From NCBI GenBank assembly GCA_934229625.1, contig CAKQDU010000002.1, forward strand, positions 1 through 64,000: a stretch of DNA of 64,000 nucleotides, given 5' to 3'. The translations under genes and the position numbers were made by a program. This document shows positions 1 to 8,096 of this stretch, piece after piece. How positions within the stretch are numbered: the first letter of the stretch is position 1; each line of letters starts with the position of its first letter. The notes below the pieces were generated by a model. That model was not told the DNA's origin, did no database searches, and saw only the letters and a list, made by a program, of their open reading frames with translations. The DNA is from an uncultured Alphaproteobacteria bacterium. Its GTDB lineage: Bacteria; Pseudomonadota; Alphaproteobacteria; RF32; CAG-239.

Positions 1-332
1 TTCTTTTACGGAATAATATCCCCAACCACCAGAACCACTACAATACCCTCCATTTTCATATTTAGTAATGTATTCTGTTTGGCAACCGCATTCTGTATAC
101 CATTTATAGCCTCCACATTCTATAGGCTCACCGATACCATTGCCAGCCTCGCATTTTTTTCTTCCGTAAGCTAATCCTGGCTTACCTGAGCAGTCCTTGT
201 CGGTAGTGCAAGATGCGCTCCAATAAATTTTTGTACCATCTACTTTAGTGCATTTTTCTTTTACGGAATAATATCCCCAACCACCAGAACCACTACAATA
301 CCCTCCATTTTCATATTTAGTAATGTATTCTG
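1..332 (-). repeat. 255-bp tandem repeat inside the left cysteine-rich gene
   Basis: Bases 1-77 recur nearly exactly at 256-332, a period of 255 bp (85 codons), so the repeat preserves the reading frame. The array continues beyond the left edge, so copy number is unknown. The unit encodes a Cys/Gly/Tyr-rich module different from the 86-residue module of the right-hand gene. Confidence 0.8.
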
Positions 333-1641
333 ATTTGCACGTTTCATTTACCATACATTTGGTGTAATATTTGTACTTACCACAATAGCAAGGTGTTTCG
401 CCTTCCGGTTCACGGCCACCATCGCATAAGTGTAGACCATAGCAAGCGCTTGTTGTCGGCAAGTTATTTTCATCGGCACAGTTTACACAATCTCCGCATT
501 CGGTGTTTGTTCCTGGGAAGTTTTTACCTGTACCGACAAAGTTTGTATTGCCTTTACAATCCGTTGATTTTTTTGTATGCACATCGCAAATTGAACCGCA
601 TTTATAAACTGTGGGGTTACTTTTTGAGTCATATTCCACACCATCCTCATAATAGGTTGTGGTAGGCGTGCAAGGCTCGCAGCTGTAACCTTGACTTTCT
701 TTATTGGCTTTATCTGCCTGGCTTACAGTATATTCAGAGCAGCCATTAGTAGAAGTTGTGATTTTGCCGCACTTATAAACGGTAGTGCCGGTGCTTGTGT
801 TTCCGTCAGAATCGGTAACAGTCGGAGTACACTCATGACATCTGTAATCGCCGGAAGCCTCTTTAGTAGCTTTTTGAGATGCGGTTAAGTCATATCCGCT
901 GCATCCTGCTGTTTTGCTGCAAGAATAAACAGTGTTACCTTTGCCGGAGTAATTATAATTACCATAATAATCGGTTTTATAAACATCCGTTTCACAAGAT
1001 TGGCAATCATACCCCGGCAGTTCTGCATCCAGATTATAACCGCTGCAGCCGCGAACATCTGTTTTGATATCCACACAGTCATAAGTAGTGCGAGTTCCCG
1101 GTTCTGTATAAGCAATACCTTTTTCGGTGCATTTATGATGCGTCAAATTCCAAGTATTGGATTTACAAGCCTTATTATCATCCGGAGCGTCAAGCGGATA
1201 AGACGAATTAGAATCTGGGTCGTCATATGTATAGCAAGGCGTTTTTGTCTGATACCAGCAGCCATTGTCTGCATCCCAATAGCATTCATAGTGATAATCA
1301 GGAGAAGAACTGCTGTCGGCATTGTTTCGGCAGGCGGATTCAGACGACCATATACACTTTAACTCATCGCATACATCTCCGGCAGAAGAACAAGTCATGT
1401 AAGTTAGACGATTGTTTCCGTCTTCGGCTTTTTTACCACCTGCACCCTGATATTCGCCAAGTCTTTCGGAGCATTTTCCTTTTCCAAAGAACCGAACACC
1501 ATCACATTGGTTTATAATTGAGTCGGTGCCGCAATTTGTTGCATCCGGCAAAAAGCAAACTGAGGCATTCGCCTGTGCTGTCATAAACATCAAACATAGC
1601 GACATAAGCCATTGTTTTGAAATAGAATTAAATATTTTCAT
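1..1641 (-). CDS. Secreted cysteine-rich repeat protein, left member of a divergent pair (3' end outside window)
   Basis: Open frame from an ATG at 1641 to the window edge, 547 codons without a stop. A GGAGA motif lies about 7 nt before the start. Residues 1-26 form a signal peptide (basic start, hydrophobic core, AQANA cleavage region), so the product should be exported. The mature part is very rich in Cys, Tyr, Gly and Thr, with CxxC pairs and units ending in TVYxC. From the signal cleavage region to base 328 it mirrors the gene at 1895-4090 almost exactly; beyond that the C-terminal repeats differ in sequence (255-bp period here). The strong promoter at 1727-1755 points at this gene, so it is the member predicted to be ON in this assembly. 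I do not recognise a named family; a surface or extracellular role is inferred only from the signal peptide and Cys content. Confidence 0.8.
   Translation of the reverse strand, partial: MKIFNSISKQWLMSLCLMFMTAQANASVCFLPDATNCGTDSIINQCDGVRFFGKGKCSERLGEYQGAGGKKAEDGNNRLTYMTCSSAGDVCDELKCIWSSESACRNNADSSSSPDYHYECYWDADNGCWYQTKTPCYTYDDPDSNSSYPLDAPDDNKACKSNTWNLTHHKCTEKGIAYTEPGTRTTYDCVDIKTDVRGCSGYNLDAELPGYDCQSCETDVYKTDYYGNYNYSGKGNTVYSCSKTAGCSGYDLTASQKATKEASGDYRCHECTPTVTDSDGNTSTGTTVYKCGKITTSTNGCSEYTVSQADKANKESQGYSCEPCTPTTTYYEDGVEYDSKSNPTVYKCGSICDVHTKKSTDCKGNTNFVGTGKNFPGTNTECGDCVNCADENNLPTTSACYGLHLCDGGREPEGETPCYCGKYKYYTKCMVNETCKSEYITKYENGGYCSGSGGWGYYSVKEKCTKVDGTKIYWSASCTTDKDCSGKPGLAYGRKKCEAGNGIGEPIECGGYKWYTECGCQTEYITKYENGGYCSGSGGWGYYSVKE
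328..1577. repeat. Left arm of a 1.25-kb inverted repeat (partner 1971-3220)
   Basis: Paired positions add up to 3548 over the whole arm: base 1577 pairs with 1971 and base 328 with 3220. The arms code for the shared mature part of the two divergent cysteine-rich proteins. Most of the arm is identical, with a few substitutions near 690-860 and a more diverged patch near 500-560. The near identity indicates recent duplication or ongoing gene conversion. Confidence 0.85.
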
Positions 1642-1667
1642 CTTGCGTCTCCAACCAATAATTAAAC

Positions 1668-1701
1668 CCCAAAGTGTGTAAAAAAAACGGTCGTTTTTTT
1701 T
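1668..1701 (+). repeat. Left 34-bp inversion arm
   Basis: Begins CCCAAAGTGTGT, then A8, CGGTCG, T8. It is the exact reverse complement of 1835-1868. The inner 22 bp is itself a palindrome broken only at the central GT dinucleotide, which gives the site polarity as in recombinase crossover sites. Confidence 0.85.
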
Positions 1702-1726
1702 GGACACATTTTTCCCTCTTGCCGTA

Positions 1727-1755
1727 AGTATAGACTAATGTTTGAAAATTTTCAA
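1727..1755 (-). promoter_or_regulatory. Sigma-70 promoter inside the invertible segment, currently reading left
   Basis: On the minus strand TTGAAA (1750-1755), a 17-bp spacer and TATACT (1727-1732). It is close to consensus and the only convincing promoter in the core. It reads out through the left arm into the gene starting at 1641. I saw no comparable promoter reading right. Confidence 0.75.
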
Positions 1756-1834
1756 TAATTATTTGAGATTCTGCTATTTTTTTCATAAAAGTGTAACATT
1801 TTAAATTTTGCATTTTAGGGCATTTTTTGTGTGT

Positions 1835-1868
1835 AAAAAAAACGACCGTTTTTTTTACACACTTTGGG
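1835..1868 (-). repeat. Right 34-bp inversion arm
   Basis: Exact reverse complement of 1668-1701. Read on the plus strand, 1829-1862 is an almost complete palindrome: GTGTGT, A8, CGACCG, T8, ACACAC, asymmetric only at the central AC. Oppositely oriented asymmetric centres predict inversion, not deletion. Confidence 0.85.
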
Positions 1869-1894
1869 TAAATTTTTATAGTGAGGAGAGCGTC

Positions 1895-4090
1895 ATGAGT
1901 TGTTGGATTTTTAAGGCGGAACGCCGATTTTTATATAGCCTGTTATTATTGGCTTTTTCAGCATATTTTACACAGGCGAATGCCTCAGTTTGCTTTTTGC
2001 CGGATGCAACAAATTGCGGCACCGACTCAATTATAAACCAATGTGATGGTGTTCGGTTCTTTGGAAAAGGAAAATGCTCCGAAAGACTTGGCGAATATCA
2101 GGGTGCAGGTGGTAAAAAAGCCGAAGACGGAAACAATCGTCTAACTTACATGACTTGTTCTTCTGCCGGAGATGTATGCGATGAGTTAAAGTGTATATGG
2201 TCGTCTGAATCCGCCTGCCGAAACAATGCCGACAGCAGTTCTTCTCCTGATTATCACTATGAATGCTATTGGGATGCAGACAATGGCTGCTGGTATCAGA
2301 CAAAAACGCCTTGCTATACATATGACGACCCAGATTCTAATTCGTCTTATCCGCTTGACGCTCCGGATGATAATAAGGCTTGTAAATCCAATACTTGGAA
2401 TTTGACGCATCATAAATGCACCGAAAAAGGTATTGCTTATACAGAACCGGGAACTCGCACTACTTATGACTGTGTGGATATCAAAACAGATGTTCGCGGC
2501 TGCAGCGGTTATAATCTGGATGCAGAACTGCCGGGGTATGATTGCCAATCTTGTGAAACGGATGTTTATAAAACCGATTATTATGGTAATTATAATTACT
2601 CCGGCAAAGGTAACACTGTTTATTCTTGCAGCAAAACAGCAGGATGCAGCGGATATGACTTAACCGCATCTCAAAAAGCTACTAAAGAGGCTTCCGGCGA
2701 TTACAGATGTCATGAGTGTACTCCGACTGTTACCGATTCTGACGGAAACACAAGCACCGGAACTACTGTTTATAAGTGCGGCAAAATCACAACTTCTACT
2801 AATGGCTGTTCTGAATATACTGTAAGCCAGGCAGATAAAGCCACTAAAGAAAGTCAAGGTTACAGCTGCGAGCCTTGTACGCCTACCACAACCTATTATG
2901 AGGATGGTGTGGAATATGACTCAAAAAGTAACCCTACAGTTTATAAATGCGGTTCAATTTGCGATGTGCATACAAAAAAATCAACCGATTGTAAAGGCAA
3001 TACAAACTTTGTTAGTGCTGGTGCAAAATTCCCTGGAACAGACACCGTATGCGGAGATTGCGTAAACTGTGCCGATGAAAATAACCTGCCGACAACAAGC
3101 GCTTGCTATGGTTTACACTTATGCGATGGTGGCCGTGAACCGGAAGGTGAAACACCTTGCTATTGTGGTAAGTACAAATATTACACCAAATGTATGGTAA
3201 ATGAAACATGCAAATCAGAAACTACATATACATCAGAAAATGGAGGAGACTGTAAGGACTATAGTTTAGGTAATACTTATAATGTAAAGGAAAAATGTAC
3301 ACAGTCTAATGGCTCTACAATTTACTGGCAAGCTGACTGTACAACAGCTAAGGATTGTAACGGTAATCCAGGTCCCGCTTATGGTTTGAAAACTTGTCCA
3401 GATGGAGAAGGTATAGGAGATTCTGTAGTAGAATGTGGAGGAGCAAAATGGTATACAGATTGCAAATGCAAATCAGAATATACATATCTATCAGAAAATG
3501 GAGGAGACTGTAAGGACTATAGTTTAGGTAATACTTATAATGTAAAGGAAAAATGTACACAGTCTAATGGCTCTACAATTTACTGGCAAGCTGACTGTAC
3601 AACAGCTAAGGATTGTAACGGTAATCCAGGTCCCGCTTATGGTTTGAAAACTTGTCCAGATGGAGAAGGTATAGGAGATTCTGTAGTAGAATGTGGAGGA
3701 GCAAAATGGTATACAGATTGCAAATGCAAATCAGAATATACATATCTATCAGAAAATGGAGGAGACTGTAAGGACTATAGTTTAGGTAATACTTATAATG
3801 TAAAGGAAAAATGTACACAGTCTAATGGCTCTACAATTTACTGGCAAGCTGACTGTACAACAGCTAAGGATTGTAAAGGTAATCCAGGCCCTGCTTATGG
3901 TTTGAAAACTTGTCCATCAGGATCTGTACCTAGCGGTAAAACTGTAACATGTGGAGGAACAACATTTGGTGAAACTTGTAAAGCAGAATGCAGCTACGAC
4001 CACGACGAAGATATGTGTAAAAAAGCAGGAAAAACTTTTGTGAAAAAATGTCACGATAACAACAATAAATGGTGGGGAGAATGCCAATAA
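1895..4090 (+). CDS. Secreted cysteine-rich repeat protein, right member of a divergent pair
   Basis: The frame is open from 1808, but that start lies inside the inversion arm and lacks a ribosome site. ATG 1895 follows GAGGAG (1883-1888) and gives a clear 30-residue signal peptide ending QANA, so 731 residues are predicted. Mature region: about 390 residues nearly identical to the left-hand paralogue, including repeated units of the form CSGY...CxxC...TVYxCG, then about two and a half copies of an 86-residue Cys/Tyr/Gly module, then a short unique Cys-rich tail. No membrane anchor or known domain is visible. A terminator follows at 4155. In the present orientation no good promoter reads into it, so it is predicted OFF until the segment inverts. 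Function unknown; an exported surface protein subject to antigenic or adhesive variation is the most economical inference. Confidence 0.85.
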   Translation: MSCWIFKAERRFLYSLLLLAFSAYFTQANASVCFLPDATNCGTDSIINQCDGVRFFGKGKCSERLGEYQGAGGKKAEDGNNRLTYMTCSSAGDVCDELKCIWSSESACRNNADSSSSPDYHYECYWDADNGCWYQTKTPCYTYDDPDSNSSYPLDAPDDNKACKSNTWNLTHHKCTEKGIAYTEPGTRTTYDCVDIKTDVRGCSGYNLDAELPGYDCQSCETDVYKTDYYGNYNYSGKGNTVYSCSKTAGCSGYDLTASQKATKEASGDYRCHECTPTVTDSDGNTSTGTTVYKCGKITTSTNGCSEYTVSQADKATKESQGYSCEPCTPTTTYYEDGVEYDSKSNPTVYKCGSICDVHTKKSTDCKGNTNFVSAGAKFPGTDTVCGDCVNCADENNLPTTSACYGLHLCDGGREPEGETPCYCGKYKYYTKCMVNETCKSETTYTSENGGDCKDYSLGNTYNVKEKCTQSNGSTIYWQADCTTAKDCNGNPGPAYGLKTCPDGEGIGDSVVECGGAKWYTDCKCKSEYTYLSENGGDCKDYSLGNTYNVKEKCTQSNGSTIYWQADCTTAKDCNGNPGPAYGLKTCPDGEGIGDSVVECGGAKWYTDCKCKSEYTYLSENGGDCKDYSLGNTYNVKEKCTQSNGSTIYWQADCTTAKDCKGNPGPAYGLKTCPSGSVPSGKTVTCGGTTFGETCKAECSYDHDEDMCKKAGKTFVKKCHDNNNKWWGECQ
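1971..3220. repeat. Right arm of the 1.25-kb inverted repeat (partner 328-1577)
   Basis: Mirror image of 328-1577. The symmetry axis of this long repeat (sum 3548) differs by 12 from that of the short inversion arms and start codons (sum 3536), because the two signal-peptide regions differ in length. Confidence 0.85.
3233..3915 (+). repeat. 258-bp in-frame tandem repeat in the right cysteine-rich gene
   Basis: Unit starts at 3233, 3491 and 3749 are spaced exactly 258 bp (86 codons). Copies 1 and 2 are almost identical at DNA level; the third is partial, to about 3915. Such young in-frame repeats expand and contract easily, giving length variation of the protein. Confidence 0.9.
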
Positions 4091-4154
4091 GTTATAAAAC
4101 ATTCTATCATCCGGAGTTTGTGATTATCGGATAATCCCACTCAGTAACATATAT

Positions 4155-4188
4155 AAAAAAGCGAGGTGTATTCATCCTCGCTTTTTAT
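4155..4188 (+). terminator. Bidirectional intrinsic terminator
   Basis: Stem AAAAGCGAGG / CCTCGCTTTT with a 9-nt loop, A-tract before and T-tract after. It sits between the convergent cysteine-rich gene and RNase J gene and can serve both. Confidence 0.8.
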
Positions 4189-4283
4189 ATATGCCTACCC
4201 CAAAAACCCTCGGCTGTATTTAAACCTTGATGGATATAAGGCAGCTGAAATACTACTCTATTTAAAACATCAAATATGTTTTA

Positions 4284-5945
4284 TCATGGCAAATCGTCTA
4301 AAAACGCCACATGCAGCAAAGTCACAGGTTTAATCTCAGTTGCGGCAAAAACACGGCGGCGTATTTGTCCGCGGATAAAATCTTCTATTTGCGTACGGCT
4401 TTCACATTCTGATAATTTTTTTTCTATCAGAGGCGTTACGGCAGTTAAGATTTCATCAGCCAGCCTGTTCCAATCATCTTCTTCCAAAATATCAACGGAT
4501 GACATCTGCAAATCAAGCAGTTTCTTATCCTTGATTACTGCGCTGATAAACATACTGCAATTAAAAGCTATACGCCGACGATTTTTAATCAGCTGAGAAC
4601 CGAGCGAAACCGGACGATTTCTGTCCCATCCAATAATATCGCTGAAAACTTGTTCCAAAAATTCTATATGGTTATCATGCAGCAAACACATATCGCCATT
4701 GCGCGCCGAAAATACTTCTTTAATACCGCAGCTCAGGGCAAAACGCTTGTGTTCGCGAATAAATTTTTTATCACCATGCACCGGCAATACCACCGCCGGC
4801 TTTAACAGGTCATACATACGTTTCAAATCCTCGCGGCAGGCATGTCCGGAAGTATGCACCAGCTCTGTTTCGTCTGTAATAACCGTCGCTCCCTGCGCCG
4901 CCAATTTATCTTGCATACGCTCGATTTTATCTTCATTTCCCGGAATCATCTTAGATGAAAATATAATCGTATCAGAATTATCCAATTTGATATATTTGCT
5001 TTCACCATTGGCAATAATACTCAGCGCGCTGCGATAGTTTGCTTGCGAACCCGTACAAATATAAAGCGCTTTATCCGATGGAATGTCCTTAGCTTCTTCC
5101 ATTGTATGAACCGCCGGCAAATCCTGAAGATAGCCGCATTCTTTAGCAATTTTTATATTGTTAATCAACGTGCGTCCCAGCAATACGGGGGTTCGTCCGG
5201 CTTTGTCGGCAGCCAAAATCAAACTTTCCAAACGCATCAGATTAGAGGCAAAACAGGTTACAATCAACCCACCCTCAATCTGCGGAATAATTTCCATAAG
5301 ACTTTTGCGCACTTCTGCCTCGGACGGAGATTTTTTATCAACCATAATATTTGTCGAATCGCAAACAAGCATGGAAACTCCCTCGGCAGAAAGTTTTTTA
5401 AGCGCCGCGAAATCAGTCGGCAACATAGACAAAGCCTCGTCATCAAAACGCCAATCCGTCGCATGCAGAATATTGCCGTATTTAGTGCGGATTGCCAACG
5501 CGCAGGTTTGCGGCACTGAGTGGGCTATGGAAATAAATTCCACACTAAAATTCGGCAGCTCCACAGTTCTTTGCTGATTTACCGAAAACAGCGGCACCGT
5601 GTTTTCCATCTTAAATTCTGCCAAACGAGATTTAATCAATCCCAAAGTAAAATCCATAGCATATACCGGACATTGTAAATGCGGCCAAATCTGGGCGATT
5701 GCTCCCAGATGGTCTTCGTGTCCGTGAGTTATAAACAATCCGACAATGTCATCACGATAGGCATCCAAAAATTCCGGTGAAGCATAAGCCAAATCCATTC
5801 CCGGATAATCATCAAGCAAAAAACCGTAACCGGCATCAACAACAATTATTTTGCCGTCCACCGCATACATATACATATTCATCCCGATTTCATCGGCACC
5901 GCCAAGCGGCAAAAAATAAACTCCCTCTTTTTTAAAATCACTCAT
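4284..5945 (-). CDS. rnj: Ribonuclease J (metallo-beta-lactamase/beta-CASP RNase)
   Basis: 553 residues from ATG 5945, one base after the birA stop and preceded by AAGAGA; a longer in-frame start at 5996 would lie inside birA. RNase J degrades and matures RNA with 5'-exonuclease and endonuclease activity using two zinc ions. Visible: the metallo-beta-lactamase core with HGHEDH at residues 74-79, the FxxLGGxDEIGMN start typical of RNase J, a beta-CASP region with TGSQ and later SGHA and PVHGD motifs, and a C-terminal domain. Length matches the alphaproteobacterial family. Last gene of the nuoLMN-birA-rnj unit, an order familiar in Alphaproteobacteria; the coaX gene often found between birA and rnj is absent. 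Confidence 0.93.
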   Translation of the reverse strand: MSDFKKEGVYFLPLGGADEIGMNMYMYAVDGKIIVVDAGYGFLLDDYPGMDLAYASPEFLDAYRDDIVGLFITHGHEDHLGAIAQIWPHLQCPVYAMDFTLGLIKSRLAEFKMENTVPLFSVNQQRTVELPNFSVEFISIAHSVPQTCALAIRTKYGNILHATDWRFDDEALSMLPTDFAALKKLSAEGVSMLVCDSTNIMVDKKSPSEAEVRKSLMEIIPQIEGGLIVTCFASNLMRLESLILAADKAGRTPVLLGRTLINNIKIAKECGYLQDLPAVHTMEEAKDIPSDKALYICTGSQANYRSALSIIANGESKYIKLDNSDTIIFSSKMIPGNEDKIERMQDKLAAQGATVITDETELVHTSGHACREDLKRMYDLLKPAVVLPVHGDKKFIREHKRFALSCGIKEVFSARNGDMCLLHDNHIEFLEQVFSDIIGWDRNRPVSLGSQLIKNRRRIAFNCSMFISAVIKDKKLLDLQMSSVDILEEDDWNRLADEILTAVTPLIEKKLSECESRTQIEDFIRGQIRRRVFAATEIKPVTLLHVAFLDDLP

Positions 5946-5946
5946 C

Positions 5947-6672
5947 TTAATTTGTCTCTTCAAAAAACACATCACCTGCCAATATTTTTTTGACACCCTG
6001 TGATGTTTCCATTAACAATGCGGCATATTCATCTATTCCGACAAATCTGCCCTTTTCTTCTTTGCCGTTTTGGCGGATTATAATTTCCTTTCCCAAATTT
6101 TTGGCATTTTTAAGCCATTCTTTGCGCAGAACTGCAAAACCTTGTGTTTGCAGCAGGCTTAAATTCTGCGAAAAACTGTCCATAAACAACCGCAACAAAT
6201 TTTGCGCTGTTATTTTTATATTTGCCTCCGCCAATGAAGTGATTTTATAAACGGCGTTTTCCACTTTCGGACTGGCGGCGACATTAACGCCGATACCGAT
6301 AATCATATACTTTCCGACGCCTTTTTCAAGCAAAATTCCGCTGACTTTAGCATTATTTAACAACACATCATTCGGCCACTTTAATTTTATATCTGCTTCC
6401 GGAGCGATTTTTTTAATTGCCTGCAACAAACTAAGAGAACTTATAAATGCCAATTCTCCGGCGCGCTGCAATTCAAACTCAAAAGCCAATGAAAAAAATA
6501 AATTACCTGCCGCGCAGTTCCAACTACGACCGCGCCGCCCTCGCCCAGCCGTTTGTTTTTTAGCGCACACAACTATATTTTTTCCGGATTCGCAACAATA
6601 TTTTTGTATTTCATCATTAGTGCTGCCAACTTCGTCAAAACTATAAATTTTCCATTTATCGGCTATCGCCAT
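5947..6672 (-). CDS. birA: Biotin-[acetyl-CoA-carboxylase] ligase
   Basis: 241 residues from ATG 6672, which follows a GGGAGGG ribosome site; the longer frame would need a TTG at 6690. The enzyme activates biotin as biotinyl-AMP and attaches it to the biotin carrier protein of acetyl-CoA carboxylase in the cytosol. Motifs: GRGRRGRSW at 43-51 (biotinyl-AMP binding), KWPND at 98-102, then the GIGVN motif. No N-terminal helix-turn-helix, so it is a ligase-only form and not a repressor. The start overlaps the end of nuoN by 10 bp, indicating translational coupling. Confidence 0.93.
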   Translation of the reverse strand: MAIADKWKIYSFDEVGSTNDEIQKYCCESGKNIVVCAKKQTAGRGRRGRSWNCAAGNLFFSLAFEFELQRAGELAFISSLSLLQAIKKIAPEADIKLKWPNDVLLNNAKVSGILLEKGVGKYMIIGIGVNVAASPKVENAVYKITSLAEANIKITAQNLLRLFMDSFSQNLSLLQTQGFAVLRKEWLKNAKNLGKEIIIRQNGKEEKGRFVGIDEYAALLMETSQGVKKILAGDVFFEETN

Positions 6673-8087
6673 GTTAATACACCCTCCCAAATTCCGCTAA
6701 AATCGCGCATCAAGAAATGCGGATGCATCATAAATATAAGCATTGCCACAACCGAAAATAAAACCGCGGCATAAATTCCCCTGTCGGCGCGGTCAAAAGC
6801 AATTCGGCTGTTTTCAAAATACATTGTTTTAATAATCTGCAAATAGGCATAAGCTAAAATCAATAATGTTGCCGACACCAAAATCAGCTGATAAAAATTG
6901 TTATGCATAACCAAATCGCCAAACACGGCAAATATCCCCAAAAATCCTAAAAACGGCGGAAACCCTATCATGGAAAATAAAAATACGCTCAACATTGCCG
7001 CAATATAGGGACGGCGAAAAGACACGCCCTCAAAATCACTTAACATAAACAAATATTCGCCTTTATTCTTTAGTCCGAACAGGCAGACGCATACCCCATA
7101 CATAGCTAATAAATACGCAGCAAAATATATAAAAGCCGTGTTTAGCGCGTCTGATGTAAGCCGTTGCAATATCAAAAAAACAATGCCTTGCTGATATACG
7201 GTTCCATAAGCAAAAATTTTACGAATATTTTTACCGCTGCAAGCTCCTACCGCCCCTACACATAAGGATAAAACAGCTAATCCCTGACAAAACAGCGTCA
7301 GACGCGGCTCCATCGCAGACAGCACATGAGTATTAAGTCTGATAAACGCCGGCCAGCAAACACAAACCGGAAATAAGGTCAAATACGTAAAAACCGGCAA
7401 TACTATTTGTCCGGTGGTTTCCGTATACCAAAAATGCAGCGGAGCCAATCCGATTAAAAAAACAAAAACCAAAATCAGAAACGTTGCCGCTACAAAAGCC
7501 ATTGTGTTGGCAGTATTATTTTCAAAATAAAGCTCCAACGCCCCATAATTCAAATCCGTATTTTGTTCAAACAAATATAAAACAGAAGCAAACAAAACAC
7601 ATGCCGTCACTAAAGCCGAAGCCGCATACAATCGACTGCTAACATAAATTTCTTTTCTTTTATCAGCATGGATAAACAACAGATAATTAGCCGTCAAAAG
7701 CATAAAAATACTGACTGCGGTCAGAAATAAATTCTGCGACACAACCAAAAGCATTCCGGCCAAACCGGCAAACAGCAAACCACAGCAGAACAAAGAACCG
7801 CTGATATTCATACTTAAATACCATTTACGCGACAAAAATAAGGTGGCGCACATTGCGGAAAACATTAAAACTAAAAATAATAAAGTAAATGAATTTGCTT
7901 GCAGCAATTCCGGCAAGGCTGTGCGGTTATAAAAAATCACCGCTGCTCCAAAGCTTGTACCGGCAAATATTTTGGCTAAACGAAAAGCGCTTCCGGTTGA
8001 CGTTTCTCGAATATGGCAAAAACACAAAACAATCGCTCCCAGACCTAAAATCCAAAACGGAGAAAGATACAGTATATTTTCAATCAT
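6663..8087 (-). CDS. nuoN: NADH-quinone oxidoreductase subunit N-like membrane protein
   Basis: 474 residues, about 13-14 hydrophobic helices, a member of the Mrp-antiporter-like subunits of complex I (inner membrane). The conserved TM7 region is present as APLHFW, but by eye the residues used for proton pumping in NuoN look replaced: the TM5 glutamate position reads SIFMLLT, and the two channel lysines fall at hydrophobic positions. It is joined to birA and follows nuoM by 9 bp. Placement by gene order is strong; catalytic competence is doubtful. Confidence 0.82.
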   Translation of the reverse strand: MIENILYLSPFWILGLGAIVLCFCHIRETSTGSAFRLAKIFAGTSFGAAVIFYNRTALPELLQANSFTLLFLVLMFSAMCATLFLSRKWYLSMNISGSLFCCGLLFAGLAGMLLVVSQNLFLTAVSIFMLLTANYLLFIHADKRKEIYVSSRLYAASALVTACVLFASVLYLFEQNTDLNYGALELYFENNTANTMAFVAATFLILVFVFLIGLAPLHFWYTETTGQIVLPVFTYLTLFPVCVCWPAFIRLNTHVLSAMEPRLTLFCQGLAVLSLCVGAVGACSGKNIRKIFAYGTVYQQGIVFLILQRLTSDALNTAFIYFAAYLLAMYGVCVCLFGLKNKGEYLFMLSDFEGVSFRRPYIAAMLSVFLFSMIGFPPFLGFLGIFAVFGDLVMHNNFYQLILVSATLLILAYAYLQIIKTMYFENSRIAFDRADRGIYAAVLFSVVAMLIFMMHPHFLMRDFSGIWEGVLTWR

Positions 8088-8096
8088 TTTTTTCTC

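Larger units (their letters stand above)
1668..1868. other. Candidate invertible promoter segment (phase-variation switch)
   Basis: A 133-bp core (1702-1834) is bounded by perfect 34-bp inverted repeats at 1668-1701 and 1835-1868. The core carries one convincing sigma-70 promoter, pointing left. Each arm ends exactly 27 bp from the ATG of the gene on its side (1641 and 1895), so inversion would deliver the promoter to either gene at the same distance. The two genes encode paralogous secreted proteins with different C-terminal repeats. This is the architecture of known invertons; actual inversion is inferred. Confidence 0.75.

Noticed and set aside
1628..1813. 61-codon minus-strand frame across the invertible segment
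   Set aside because: It runs through both the promoter and the left arm, has no ribosome site and starts upstream of the promoter that would transcribe it.
885..2663. Mirrored pairs of identical open frames on both strands in the first 3.2 kb
   Set aside because: They are antisense shadows of the two cysteine-rich genes, duplicated because those genes form an inverted repeat.
3233..3915. CRISPR-like or satellite repeat
   Set aside because: Units are 258 bp, contiguous without spacers and in frame inside a coding sequence.
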